Origin: an uncultured Clostridia bacterium
GTDB taxonomy: Bacteria > Bacillota > Clostridia > TANB77 > CAG-508
Direction of reading: 5' to 3'
Length of the DNA: 64,000 nucleotides
NCBI GenBank assembly: GCA_944392945.1
Contig: CALXYJ010000005.1
Location: 20,138-84,137 of the forward strand
Below, in pieces: positions 29,124 through 38,088 of this stretch (positions are counted from its first letter, which is position 1; each line of letters opens with the position of its first letter). A model generated the notes under the pieces. It did no database searches. It worked only from the letters and a program-made list of their open reading frames with translations, and was not told where the DNA came from. Made by a program: the position numbers and the translations under genes.

Positions 29124-29720
29124 TTAAAGTTCGGTTGGATATATCGTCATTAGAGCATCAATTTCTCTTTCCAATTTCTCGTAAGAACAATGAATAATTC
29201 CATTATATGTTCTTAATACAAGATCTGTTGGCGTGAATCCAACTATCACCATGAACTCTCCATTTATCTTAATAATCGACAAATCGTTTCCAGTAGAATC
29301 CGGCTTTATATTCTCCCAGAACTTATTACAATTATATATCGACAGAAGCTCATTTGACTCCGAAATCGTAGAAGCTTCCACAACATTCATAACGAAATTC
29401 GTTAATTCATCCAATCTGTACCTACAGAATCTTCTAAGCAAATATATATGATCAATACATAATTTTACATCTGTATTAAACCATTGCATAATAAATTTTG
29501 TGACCCAGATGGCTGAATCCAACTCAGGATTTACCCCATATATATCTTCAACCTTGTTTTTTATCACTTTTAAAGATATAATTTTACTTTTCTGAAGATA
29601 TTTTGGCAGACTCCCACATCTAATATCTTCCCGCAATTCTTTCCTGTAATCTCTTGCAGTTTCTAAATTGAATTCTTTAATCTTACTTACTATAGCTGCA
29701 AATTTTTCAATTTCTTCCAT
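29124..29720 (-). CDS. 198-aa protein of unknown function with atypical composition
   Basis: A soluble, mainly helical N-terminal two thirds (EKFAAIVSKIKEFNLETARDY) with a beta-rich C-terminus (GEFMVIVGFTPTDLVLRTYNG). I recognise no motif. The coding sequence is visibly less AT-rich than its neighbours and uses CTG, CGG, GGC and TCC more freely, a sign of recent acquisition. It sits between its own candidate promoter (TTGAAA, 17 bp, TATCCT) and its own terminator, directly upstream of the CRISPR effector operon. Its role, if any, in that system is unknown. Confidence 0.7.
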   Translation of the reverse strand: MEEIEKFAAIVSKIKEFNLETARDYRKELREDIRCGSLPKYLQKSKIISLKVIKNKVEDIYGVNPELDSAIWVTKFIMQWFNTDVKLCIDHIYLLRRFCRYRLDELTNFVMNVVEASTISESNELLSIYNCNKFWENIKPDSTGNDLSIIKINGEFMVIVGFTPTDLVLRTYNGIIHCSYEKLEREIDALMTIYPTEL

Positions 29721-29820
29721 AATTTTCCCTTTCTGCCAAATTCTGGCTTATTATTTTCAACAAAGTGCCTAAATAAGGATAGCATATTCTAGAAAAATTT
29801 TCAATAATAAGCTCTTTTTG

Positions 29821-30621
29821 TTAAAATATTTTTAAGTTTTTTCTAGCTTCTTCCCATAATTTCATTGGTATTTTATCATCTAGTTCACCAAAACCATATT
29901 TGCTAGCTAATTTTCTTGCTTCTTGTATATATAATATAGGATAGTCTATTCCTGTTTTTAAAGCCTTTGTTAAGGATAGTCCCCATTTTATTCCTATTTC
30001 ACTTATTTCATCATTTTCTAATTCTTTAATTGCTTCATTATTATCATATTTAATAAAAATTTGTTCTATATTATTATAATCTTCTTCTATTGTTAAAATT
30101 GCAAAATTTATTCCCGCTTTTCCAGATGTTGGTAAACCTATAGAACCAGGATTTATATATTCTACACCATCCCTATAGAATATAAATTGTTTATGGGTAT
30201 GACCAAATATTTTATAAATACAATCTTTTCCATTATTATAATCCTTTTTATGGCTTACATAGATATATGCTCTTCCATTTAAATTAATTGTACAAGTATC
30301 TGGCATATTTTTTATAAAATTTAAATTTTCCTCAGTTAACTTTTGATATGTACTAAGCATATTTTCATCTTTTATTAATACTCTTTCTGCATTATTTTCA
30401 CATTTTAAAACTTTATCTTCTCTATTACCTTTAATTATATATGTTGTATATTTTTTCATAGTTTCCTTAATAAAGTCTAAAACTTCATTTGGCCTTGGTA
30501 TATCTGTTATATAATCTCCACACCAAATAATTCCATCAATATTTAGTTTTTCTATATATTCAAAACACTTTTTTAAAGCATATATATTACCATGTATATC
30601 ACTTAATATTGCAAATTTCAT
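29821..30621 (-). CDS. Metallophosphoesterase (YfcE/MJ0936-like)
   Basis: A 266-aa calcineurin-like phosphoesterase. All metal motifs are visible: SDIHGN at the N-terminus, GDYITD, GNRED (GNHE-type), the HKKD region and FGHTHKQF. NPGSIGLPTSG follows, typical of the YfcE group. A C-terminal ~70-residue extension (ALKTGIDYPILYIQEARKLAS onward) is helical. It follows sbcC by nine bases, so it is co-transcribed with sbcD-sbcC. Substrate unknown, likely a phosphodiester or nucleotide. Confidence 0.88.
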   Translation of the reverse strand: MKFAILSDIHGNIYALKKCFEYIEKLNIDGIIWCGDYITDIPRPNEVLDFIKETMKKYTTYIIKGNREDKVLKCENNAERVLIKDENMLSTYQKLTEENLNFIKNMPDTCTINLNGRAYIYVSHKKDYNNGKDCIYKIFGHTHKQFIFYRDGVEYINPGSIGLPTSGKAGINFAILTIEEDYNNIEQIFIKYDNNEAIKELENDEISEIGIKWGLSLTKALKTGIDYPILYIQEARKLASKYGFGELDDKIPMKLWEEARKNLKIF

Positions 30622-30630
30622 ATTTTCCTC

Positions 30631-33324
30631 CTAAATTATTTCTATCTTACTACCGTCATTTGTTTTAGTTACAACTATCTTTTTATCTATTCTTTCCTTA
30701 AGTTCTGTAACATGGCTTATAATCCCAATAAGTTTATTACTATTAATTAATAAACTTAATGTATTTATAGCTTGTTCTCTAGATTCTGTATCCAATGACC
30801 CAAAACCTTCATCAATAAATAAAGTATCTATTACTACTCCTCCAGAATAACTTTGGATAACATCTGATAATCCTAATGCTAAAGATAAGGCTGCTTTAAA
30901 AGCCTCTCCTCCAGATAATGATTTTACATCTCTTTTCTTCCCTGTATAATTATCAAATACTTCCAAATCCAATCCTATTTTATCAGACATTTTTTCTGGT
31001 TCATCTTTCCTAGATAATACATACCTGTTTTCTGTCATTTTTGAAAGTCTTTTATTAGCTTCTATTATTATCATGTCAAAATAGCTTGCTTGCACATACT
31101 GTTCAAATTCAATCCTTTTTTTACCAGTTAATGTTCCATTTGCTGTTCTACTTAATTCATCATATATAGCATAATCTTTCATTTTAGTCTTTAATTTCTT
31201 ACTATTATCAATTAATAGACCATATAATCTTGTATTATTATCTAATTTTCCTTTTGTTTTAATATATTTTTTTCTTTCTTCCTCTAATTCTATCTTTTCT
31301 TTATTTAAACTTTCTAATTCAAACGTCAAATCTAATTTTTGCTTTCCATTTATTTCGTTTTCTAATTCCTTTATTTTAGTTATGTTTATTGTTACTTTCG
31401 TTTTATATTCTTCTATATTATTTTGAATATCTTCAACTTTCTCTTCCGGAATTAATATTTGCTTATATTCTTCTTCAGAGTTAAAACCTAAATCTAAAAT
31501 AGTTTTATTATATTCTTTAATAAGAACTTGTAAATTCATATCTAAATCTTTTAATTGTTTATTTTTTTCTTCTTCTAATGCTTTATTTTTAATAAGTTCA
31601 CTTTCTTCTTTATTTATGCTATTTATTATTAAATCTTTAAAATCTTCATAATTAAATCCATCTAATTTTAGATCTTGATTTATTACTTCTTTATATTTTG
31701 ATTTTAAATCTAACTCATAAGAGTCCAATTGAATTTTGTTTTTATTCAATTTTTCTTTAACATTATTTTTTTCTAATACTAAATTAAATTCTTCTACATT
31801 ATCTTTGTATAAGTCATTTATTAGCGTTTTTATGCTAGAATTCGTTTTTATACATTCTTCTTGTTTTAATTGCTTTTCCTTTTGCTTTATTTCCAAATCT
31901 TCCTTCAGTTGATTCAATTCTTCTTTTGATAGTACACTTGTACTTTTTATTGCAATATGTGGATGTTCTAAACTTCCACATACTGGACAAGGTTTATTTT
32001 TTTCTAATCTTTCTGCAATAATTCCAGCTTGCTCTTTAAAAAACTCATCTTCTTTTTCTAAATAATTTGTATTTTGTACTTTATATTCGTTTTCTATCTT
32101 TATATATTCTTTTGACTGTTTTTCTCTAATCTCTTCTAATTTTTCAATCTTCTTAAGTTTATTAATTTTTTCTAATAATTCATTATTTAGATTAATACAA
32201 TTATTATATTCTTTAAATATTTCACCTATCTTATTAACTATTTCTATTTTTTTATTATGTTCTTTTGCATTTTCTTCTTCTATACTAATATTTGATCTTA
32301 ATTTTTCTAATTCTTTTTGAATTTTTTTTATATTTTCTTCTTCGTTTTTTACTTTTTCCTCTTTTGGATATATAGCCTCTTTTATCTTTTGATTCTTAGC
32401 AATCATATTTTTTAATTCTTCTATTTCTTTTTCTTGTTTCTTATATTCTAATTGATCTTTTAATAAAATATTATAATTATCTATTTTTTTATTAATTTCT
32501 TTTTGCTCTTTTACTTTTTCTTCTTTTTCTTTTATTTCTTTATCTGCATTATCTATTGCTTGCTCTATTTTAGAATTTTCTTCTTTATTCATTTCAATTT
32601 CTTTTTGCAAATTCTGTATTACATTTTCTATATCTATTTCATTTAAAGTTTTTGCTTCAATTTCTACTTTTTCATTATCATACCATAAAATATTTGCAGT
32701 ATTTGTTACAAAACTGTTTTTTAGTGAATTTAACTCTTCCTCATTATCTTTTAATCTTTCCTTTAATTTTTTGGAAATTAAGTTATATATATTAGTATCA
32801 AATATTTTTCTAAATATTTCTGTTCTATCTTTACTTTCTGCAAATAATATTTTTAAAAATTCCCCCTGTGCTAGCATTGCAATTTGTTTAAACTGTCTTG
32901 CATTTATGCCTAGTATTTCTTCTATTTTTAAGTCTACATTTTTTATTCCTGAAATACTTATATTATCATATTCTAAAAAAGCATCTGCTGATTTTTTAGT
33001 AGTTCCTTCTCCTCTTTTCTTTGCCTTTTCATATGAAGGATTTCTTGTTATCTTATAAGTTTTATTCTTATGTAAAAATTCTAATTCTACAAATGTTTCG
33101 GTATCATTATCTGCAAAATCACTTCTAACTGATTGTATTGGTCTATTAGAACCACTTACTTCTCCAAAAATAGCAAAAGATATAGCATCAAAAATACTTG
33201 TTTTACCAGCTCCAGTATCACCTGTTATTAAAAAAATTCCATTTTCACCTAGTTTAGTAAAATCTATCGTGACTTTATCCTTGTATGGACCAAAAGCACT
33301 CATAGTTAATTTAATCGGCTTCAT
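30631..33324 (-). CDS. sbcC: Exonuclease SbcC (ATPase subunit)
   Basis: An 897-aa Rad50-type ATPase of the SbcCD complex, which processes DNA ends and hairpins. Walker A GDTGAGKTS is at residues 35-43. Long coiled coils flank a zinc hook CPVCG near residue 450. At the C-terminus lie the ABC signature LSGGEAFKAALSLALGLS and Walker B TLFIDEGFGSLD. Its start overlaps the end of sbcD by 14 bp, which fits co-translation. The protein is a little shorter than E. coli SbcC, as usual in clostridia. Confidence 0.95.
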   Translation of the reverse strand: MKPIKLTMSAFGPYKDKVTIDFTKLGENGIFLITGDTGAGKTSIFDAISFAIFGEVSGSNRPIQSVRSDFADNDTETFVELEFLHKNKTYKITRNPSYEKAKKRGEGTTKKSADAFLEYDNISISGIKNVDLKIEEILGINARQFKQIAMLAQGEFLKILFAESKDRTEIFRKIFDTNIYNLISKKLKERLKDNEEELNSLKNSFVTNTANILWYDNEKVEIEAKTLNEIDIENVIQNLQKEIEMNKEENSKIEQAIDNADKEIKEKEEKVKEQKEINKKIDNYNILLKDQLEYKKQEKEIEELKNMIAKNQKIKEAIYPKEEKVKNEEENIKKIQKELEKLRSNISIEEENAKEHNKKIEIVNKIGEIFKEYNNCINLNNELLEKINKLKKIEKLEEIREKQSKEYIKIENEYKVQNTNYLEKEDEFFKEQAGIIAERLEKNKPCPVCGSLEHPHIAIKSTSVLSKEELNQLKEDLEIKQKEKQLKQEECIKTNSSIKTLINDLYKDNVEEFNLVLEKNNVKEKLNKNKIQLDSYELDLKSKYKEVINQDLKLDGFNYEDFKDLIINSINKEESELIKNKALEEEKNKQLKDLDMNLQVLIKEYNKTILDLGFNSEEEYKQILIPEEKVEDIQNNIEEYKTKVTINITKIKELENEINGKQKLDLTFELESLNKEKIELEEERKKYIKTKGKLDNNTRLYGLLIDNSKKLKTKMKDYAIYDELSRTANGTLTGKKRIEFEQYVQASYFDMIIIEANKRLSKMTENRYVLSRKDEPEKMSDKIGLDLEVFDNYTGKKRDVKSLSGGEAFKAALSLALGLSDVIQSYSGGVVIDTLFIDEGFGSLDTESREQAINTLSLLINSNKLIGIISHVTELKERIDKKIVVTKTNDGSKIEII

Positions 33325-34468
33325 TTTTTACCTCCGAAATTATATTTTTTAATATTTTAATTTGTCCATCATTTAATTTTGTATTATTTTGTAATTCATA
33401 GAAATCATTAAATAATTCTAATTCCGTTTTTTTCTTTAAATTTTCTAAATTTAAGTTTTGTTCCTGTACTTCATTTATTGTTTTACTGTTTCTTATTTCT
33501 AATTTTAATGTGTTGGGATATATTTTTCTTATTTGACCAATAGCATCATAAATAGGTTCCTCATTTGTAATAATTGCTTTAATATAATCATTTAAATTTG
33601 TACCTTCGTAATTTTCTTTTTTAATAAGCTCTTGAATAGGACCTTTTATTTCTCTCATGTTTCTTAATGGTATCGACTCTTCTAATTTAATAGTTAAATT
33701 ATTTTTTTCCTTTATTTCGATAATTGGTATAGTTTTTTTATGATTAATTTCGGAAAAAGAATATTTAAGTATTGTTCCTGCATATCTTGCTGTATCTCTT
33801 CCAATCCTTTGTGGTCTATGTACATGCCCAATTGCAACATAATCAAATTGTTTAAAATTTGAAACATCAACATTTTCTATCCCTCCCAGAGATAACACTT
33901 CTGATTCTGTTCTTTCTGGCTCCACATTTCCCGCTGTTACAAATTGATGGACCATTATAATATTTCTTTCCTCTTCATTTATATTTTCTTTAGCAATAAT
34001 CTTATTAATCGTTAAATTATAATTATTCTCTAAGTCCTCATCAAAAAATTGTTTTACTTCTATAGGTTTTACAAATGGTAACATATATATATTTAATTTT
34101 CCATATTCGTCTTCTAACTCTACTTTTCGTAATTTTCCATTATATCGGCTTTCTATGTATAAACCTTCATCTTCAAATATTTTGCTTCCAAATCCCAATC
34201 TATCTTTAGAGTCATGATTCCCAGAAATAATAAAAACTTTTACTTTTATATCTTTTATAAGTTTTTTTAAAAAATTATCTAATAGATTTACTGCTTCTGC
34301 TGGTGGCACACTTCTGTCATATACATCTCCAGAAATTAAAACAACATCTATATCTTCTTTTTTTATTAAATTTAAAATCATATTTAACATATATTCTTGA
34401 TCTTCTAATAATGATTGTTCCTGTAATATTTTTCCTAAATGTAAATCTGCTAAATGTAAAATTTTCAT
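33311..34468 (-). CDS. sbcD: Exonuclease SbcD (Mre11-type nuclease subunit)
   Basis: A 385-aa nuclease partner of SbcC. The phosphoesterase motifs are in order: DLHLGK, GDVYDR, GNHDSKDR, a HQFVTAG motif and GHVHRPQ. The C-terminal capping region (about 260-385) is rich in charged residues. It is first of a three-gene operon sbcD-sbcC-phosphoesterase. A GGAGAAAA site precedes the ATG. Confidence 0.95.
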   Translation of the reverse strand: MKILHLADLHLGKILQEQSLLEDQEYMLNMILNLIKKEDIDVVLISGDVYDRSVPPAEAVNLLDNFLKKLIKDIKVKVFIISGNHDSKDRLGFGSKIFEDEGLYIESRYNGKLRKVELEDEYGKLNIYMLPFVKPIEVKQFFDEDLENNYNLTINKIIAKENINEEERNIIMVHQFVTAGNVEPERTESEVLSLGGIENVDVSNFKQFDYVAIGHVHRPQRIGRDTARYAGTILKYSFSEINHKKTIPIIEIKEKNNLTIKLEESIPLRNMREIKGPIQELIKKENYEGTNLNDYIKAIITNEEPIYDAIGQIRKIYPNTLKLEIRNSKTINEVQEQNLNLENLKKKTELELFNDFYELQNNTKLNDGQIKILKNIISEVKNEAD

Positions 34469-34489
34469 TTTTCTCCTCCATATATAAAA

Positions 34490-34518
34490 AAGGAGGTAAT
34501 ATAAGATTATTACCCCTT
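34490..34518 (-). terminator. Terminator of the OapA-like gene
   Basis: An AAGGGGTAAT / ATTACCTCCTT stem with one bulge and a short loop, followed on the minus strand by six T. It overlaps the stop codon of the membrane protein gene and precedes sbcD. Confidence 0.7.
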
Positions 34519-35053
34519 ATTTGTTTAATTTTAATTTATTTAATATAATCCCTACTGTATGTACAATTTTTGTTGCATTAGCATTTGCAACTCCTTTGCC
34601 TAATGCCTTACCACCAACTGTTAAGGCTGCAACTAACGCACTTATAATAAATTGAATATCAAACCTAATTCCAAATTGTTCTGTTACTTTAACTGCAATT
34701 AATGCACTTATAGCACCACTTAATACTCCACAAATATCACCTATTACATCTGCACATATATTAGCTACTTTTGGCGCATTTCTAATTAGTTTTATAGAAG
34801 CTTTAGATCCTTTTACTTTTTTAGTCGCCTTTGCATGGAATTCATTTTCGTTTGCAACAGTTACTGCAACTCCTACAATATCAAAAAATATACCTACTAA
34901 TATTACAAGAACTAATATAAGTATTGCTGGTATTAAACTTAAATTTGATACTCCATTTGCTGATATATAAGAAAATAACATAGATAATATAAAAGTCATT
35001 ATAGAAACTTTTACAAACCATTTAATATTCGAGTCATCTTTTTTATTTTTCAT
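34517..35053 (-). CDS. oapA: CorB/DUF21-like membrane protein, candidate OLE-associated protein OapA
   Basis: A 178-aa protein with about four membrane helices: two N-terminal (WFVKVSIMTFILSMLFSYI; LSLIPAILILVLVILVGIFF) and two C-terminal (VIGDICGVLSGAISALIAV; FIISALVAALTVGGKALG). A basic cytoplasmic stretch ATKKVKGSKASIKLIRNAPK lies between them. It resembles only the transmembrane module of CorB/CNNM magnesium transporters; no CBS domains are present. OapA of OLE RNPs has this size and topology. The ~560-nt structured RNA directly upstream supports the call. A hairpin separates its AAAGGAG from the ATG. Confidence 0.7.
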   Translation of the reverse strand: MKNKKDDSNIKWFVKVSIMTFILSMLFSYISANGVSNLSLIPAILILVLVILVGIFFDIVGVAVTVANENEFHAKATKKVKGSKASIKLIRNAPKVANICADVIGDICGVLSGAISALIAVKVTEQFGIRFDIQFIISALVAALTVGGKALGKGVANANATKIVHTVGIILNKLKLNK

Positions 35054-35060
35054 TTTGCTT

Positions 35061-35087
35061 TTCGTATAATTTATACGAATCTCCTTT
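35061..35087 (-). promoter_or_regulatory. Shine-Dalgarno and intervening hairpin of oapA-like gene
   Basis: AAAGGAG (35081-35087) lies 27 bases from the ATG at 35053, too far for normal initiation. Between them is a perfect 8-bp inverted repeat TTCGTATA/TATACGAA with a 3-nt loop (35061-35079), which would bring the two to about 8 bases if folded. An ATA codon six bases from GGAG, in frame, is an alternative non-standard start. Confidence 0.55.
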
Positions 35088-35100
35088 CTTTATATAAAAG

Positions 35101-35122
35101 TAAGGCAGATAAATCTGCCTTA
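35101..35122 (-). terminator. Terminator of the large structured RNA
   Basis: A 9-bp perfect stem TAAGGCAGA/TCTGCCTTA with a 4-nt loop, followed on the minus strand by CTTTTAT. It is placed between the RNA and the membrane protein gene, so the RNA can be made alone or with the mRNA by read-through. Confidence 0.75.
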
Positions 35123-35667
35123 TTAAGTTATTATTAATGGTAAAAGCCAAAGTAAATTTTACAGTTTAGGTCTGGTCGAATTTCTCTGTTCTTCGCTTAG
35201 CATTACTGCTAGAGCCGTTTCCGTTTAAGAAGAACATCTATATATTGCAATAGACACCAGATCACCACTTAAATCTGTACCTTAATCCTCTGACTTCCTT
35301 GCTTTTAGTAAGCAAACATTCTAGAAGTTTTCCTTAACATACAAATACTCTTTACTAGTCTCTTTTGCAAATATAATTTCATAATATTTTACAATATTAA
35401 TCCCGATACATTCACTCAAGACAAGCTACGCTATGTATTGTGTCTTGGCACAAATAACATAGGTTACTCTTAAGTATTATTTACTTAAGCCTCAGCGAAA
35501 TCAGGGAGTTTTATATATGCCATTATATAATACCCTAATCTCTTTACTCCCTAGTACCACACAAAACTGGCATTCCGCGCAATACTAAGAAACTTCATCG
35601 ATGTGCTCTTTAGTGGATTTTTAGCCCCACCCTCGTAAAGTTTGTATGACTAGAATAATGCACCATT
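35104..35667 (-). ncRNA. ole: Large structured noncoding RNA, probable OLE RNA
   Basis: About 560 nt without any long ORF on either strand and with base composition clearly richer in GC than its surroundings. The predicted 5' end AATGGT (35662-35667) pairs with ACCATT near the 3' end (35136-35141). An adjacent AACTTTAC segment pairs with GTAAAATT, so the molecule closes on itself. A consensus promoter precedes it and a terminator follows. OLE RNAs average ~600 nt and lie beside oapA; a DUF21-like membrane gene follows here. ROOL-type RNA is the main alternative; RNase P RNA and tmRNA signatures were not seen. Confidence 0.68.
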
Positions 35668-35673
35668 GGTATT

Positions 35674-35702
35674 ATTATAAATGATTTGATTATATTTTCC
35701 AA
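35674..35702 (-). promoter_or_regulatory. Promoter of the large structured RNA
   Basis: Minus-strand TTGGAA (35697-35702), a 17-bp spacer and a perfect TATAAT (35674-35679). The start site would fall at about 35667, exactly where the pairing 5' end of the RNA begins. Confidence 0.75.
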
Positions 35703-35852
35703 GTGTTAATTTAAATAAATTTAGATTACTTTTGCTTTTTTTTAATTTTCTTTTTTAAAATTATCATTATTTTAAGTTTTTTGACATATTATCTTTGTTT
35801 TTCTTTAATTTTTAAATCTGTTAATGTAATATAAATATAATATTTTTACATA

Positions 35853-35881
35853 TTGACTTAATATATTTTTTTAAATAAAAT
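35853..35881 (+). promoter_or_regulatory. Candidate promoter of the 263-aa membrane-anchored protein
   Basis: TTGACT (35853-35858), a 17-bp spacer and TAAAAT (35876-35881), about 85 bp upstream of the ATG. The 5' leader carries a palindrome at 35918-35936. Confidence 0.5.
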
Positions 35882-35917
35882 TACATTATTAGAACTGACT
35901 ATATAGTTTAGTTTTAG

Positions 35918-35936
35918 TATTTGGTCATACCAAATA
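35918..35936. promoter_or_regulatory. Perfect palindrome TATTTGGT-CAT-ACCAAATA, possible operator
   Basis: Two perfect 8-bp arms around three bases, lying between the candidate promoter and the ribosome site of the 263-aa gene. The TTGGT/ACCAA core is of the kind bound by dimeric repressors; no regulator gene is adjacent. Confidence 0.45.
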
Positions 35937-35967
35937 TTTATAAATTTTATATAAGGGGGAGCTTATT

Positions 35968-36759
35968 ATGCCAGAAAACGATTCTAAGAAAACAGTTAAA
36001 GTTTCAACTGTAGTAATTATTGTAATTGCAGTAGTTGTTGTTCTAGCTTTAATTTTCGGAGCAATATTATTTTTTATACTAGGTTCAAATAAAAATGATG
36101 AACCTAAAAATGAAACTAATACAGTTTCACAAATTAATTCTCAAGAAGAACAAGAAAGTAACAAAAATCTTATAAATAATGAAATGGAAGATAACTTAAT
36201 TTCTAATACTTCTTCTAATTCTAGTACTCAAGTAGCAGCTAGTACAAATATTTCTGACGATTGGAAAGAATGTGAATTTATTATTAATAATCAACCATAC
36301 AAATTATATTTTGACTATGCTACATTAAAGAACAATGGTTGGACATTTGACTTATCTGACTATGGCTATGAAAATGGTTATATTATGAATAAAGATGATA
36401 AAGTTTCAGGTACAATCGATCTTGAAAATGAATCATATGATACAGATATTACAGTAGGATTCATTAATGATTCTGAAACTGCAAAAGATATTACAGAATG
36501 CAAAATTTGGTCAATTTCAGTAGATAATGCATTTGTTGATGATGATGAAAACCCTATTTCTTTTACATTATCTAAAGGAATTCATAATGGTAGTTCTTTG
36601 CAAGATGTAGTAAATGCTTATGGTGAACCAACAGACACCTATCGTGCAGATAGTTTAGGATATTGGGTATATACTTATCAATATGATTATTCTACATATT
36701 TAAAATTAACTATATATGATGATAAAGGTGTAACAGCCTTTGATTATAGTTTATATTAA
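35968..36759 (+). CDS. N-terminally anchored extracytoplasmic protein, unknown function
   Basis: 263 aa. A short basic N-terminus is followed by one long hydrophobic helix (STVVIIVIAVVVVLALIFGA). A Ser/Asn/Glu-rich linker (about 45-95) carries a C-terminal beta-rich domain (WKECEFIINNQPYKLYFDYA to the end). The last 50 residues (LQDVVNAYGEPTDTYRADS, then YLKLTIYDDKGVTAF) resemble small extracytoplasmic repeat domains in clostridial surface proteins. GGGGGAG precedes the ATG. It is monocistronic with its own promoter and terminator. No enzymatic motif is seen. Confidence 0.75.
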   Translation: MPENDSKKTVKVSTVVIIVIAVVVVLALIFGAILFFILGSNKNDEPKNETNTVSQINSQEEQESNKNLINNEMEDNLISNTSSNSSTQVAASTNISDDWKECEFIINNQPYKLYFDYATLKNNGWTFDLSDYGYENGYIMNKDDKVSGTIDLENESYDTDITVGFINDSETAKDITECKIWSISVDNAFVDDDENPISFTLSKGIHNGSSLQDVVNAYGEPTDTYRADSLGYWVYTYQYDYSTYLKLTIYDDKGVTAFDYSLY

Positions 36760-36769
36760 TATGATATAA

Positions 36770-36804
36770 AAAAATACGCTATGATTATCCCATAGCGTAT
36801 TTTT
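36770..36804. terminator. Bidirectional terminator
   Basis: A perfect 14-bp stem (AAAAATACGCTATG and complement) with a 7-nt loop, A-run before and T-run after. It lies between the plus-strand 263-aa gene and the minus-strand histidine kinase. Confidence 0.88.
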
Positions 36805-36825
36805 TATGAATAATATAACTAATTC

Positions 36826-38081
36826 TTATAGCTTAATTAATATTGTTAATCCTTTAGGATTTGTATGACTTGCTTTTATTATTCCTCCATGCATTTAACA
36901 ATTGTTTGTGCAAGCGAAAGCCCTAAACCTGTTCCTCCTGTCTCTTTTGATCGTGCTTTATCAGCTCTATAAAATCTATCAAAAATATATTTTATATCTT
37001 TTTCATCTACTCCAATTCCTGTATCTATTATTTCTATACAACATTTTTTATCTTTTTGGTAAGTTTTTATTTCTATCATATCTTTTTTAGAAGTATATTT
37101 TATTGCATTATCCAATATAATTATAATTAATTCACTAAGTTTATTTTTATTTCCATTTATTTTCTTATTATAATTTAATGTTAGTTTTAATTCTTTTTCT
37201 TGTATATTTGCCAATTCCATATATGGTAATGCCACATCTTTTATTAAACTATCTATATCTATTTCTGCTTTTTCTATTTGATAATTTCCATCATCAGCCC
37301 TAGCTAAATCCATTAATTCTTTTATCATTTTAGTAAGTCTTTTCGTCTCTTTTAAAGTTAAATTTATATCTTCTGATTTATCTATAATCTTTGCATTTGG
37401 ATTTTTTAATAATAACTCTTGTTTAGCCTGGATAATTGTAAGTGGTGTCCTTAATTCATGAGAAGCATTTTGAACAAACTCTGTTTGTTTATTATACATT
37501 TTTATTATCGGTTTTATATTTCTTTTTGATAAAATATAACTTACTAAAATAGAAATTATTATTAGTATAATTGTTGCTAAAATTAAAATATTTATAATAT
37601 TAGAAATAGTGCTTGTTTCTGCATCTATATTTATTAATATTTGCATGTATTTTTCCGTTCCATCTTCATTAACTTTTATGTTAATTGCTCTATAATTATA
37701 TATATTATTAATTTTTAAATTATATATATTATTTAAATTATTTTTATCAAATTTTATATCTGATGCAAAATCTGCTAAATTTCCCAGATTTTGTACATCT
37801 TCAATCTCACCATCTATATTTCTTAATATATTAATAATTCTAGGGCTAAATTCCCTGTTAGAAATTTCTCTATTTCCTTGATGTCCTCTCTCATCTTCTG
37901 GAGGTTTATTTAAAAAGATTCTTTCTGAATTTTTTAATTGCTCATCAACATCTCGTAATAAAGAACTAGTTACTTGATTATATATTATTAAATCAAATAG
38001 TAATAATATAAATGCAAATATTACAAAATTTATAAATGTATTTTTTAATAGATTTCTTTTTATATTTTTCCCTTGATCCAT
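36826..38081 (-). pseudogene. Sensor histidine kinase, frameshifted near the C-terminus
   Basis: A membrane histidine kinase with helices near residues 12-32 and 160-185, an extracytoplasmic sensor loop between them, an H-box QNASHELRTPLT, an N-box ILDNAIKYTSK, a DTGIGVDEKDI motif and TGGTGLGLSLAQ. The frame stops early at 36879. One base more in the A-run near 36894 would restore KMHGGIIKASHTNPKG and a stop at 36826, the normal end. So this is a one-base homopolymer deletion or a sequencing error; the ATP-binding domain is almost complete even so. It is paired with the response regulator 7 bp upstream. Confidence 0.8.
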
Positions 38082-38088
38082 AATTCTC

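Noticed and set aside
29746..29812. GCTTATTATT / AATAATAAGC inverted repeat between the phosphoesterase and the 198-aa gene
   Set aside because: Arms are perfect but AT-rich and separated by 47 bases without a T-run; chance is likely, so not listed as a terminator or operator.
35104..35667. RNase P RNA or tmRNA
   Set aside because: The characteristic RNase P core sequences and the tmRNA ends and tag reading frame were not found; the neighbour gene instead points to OLE RNA.
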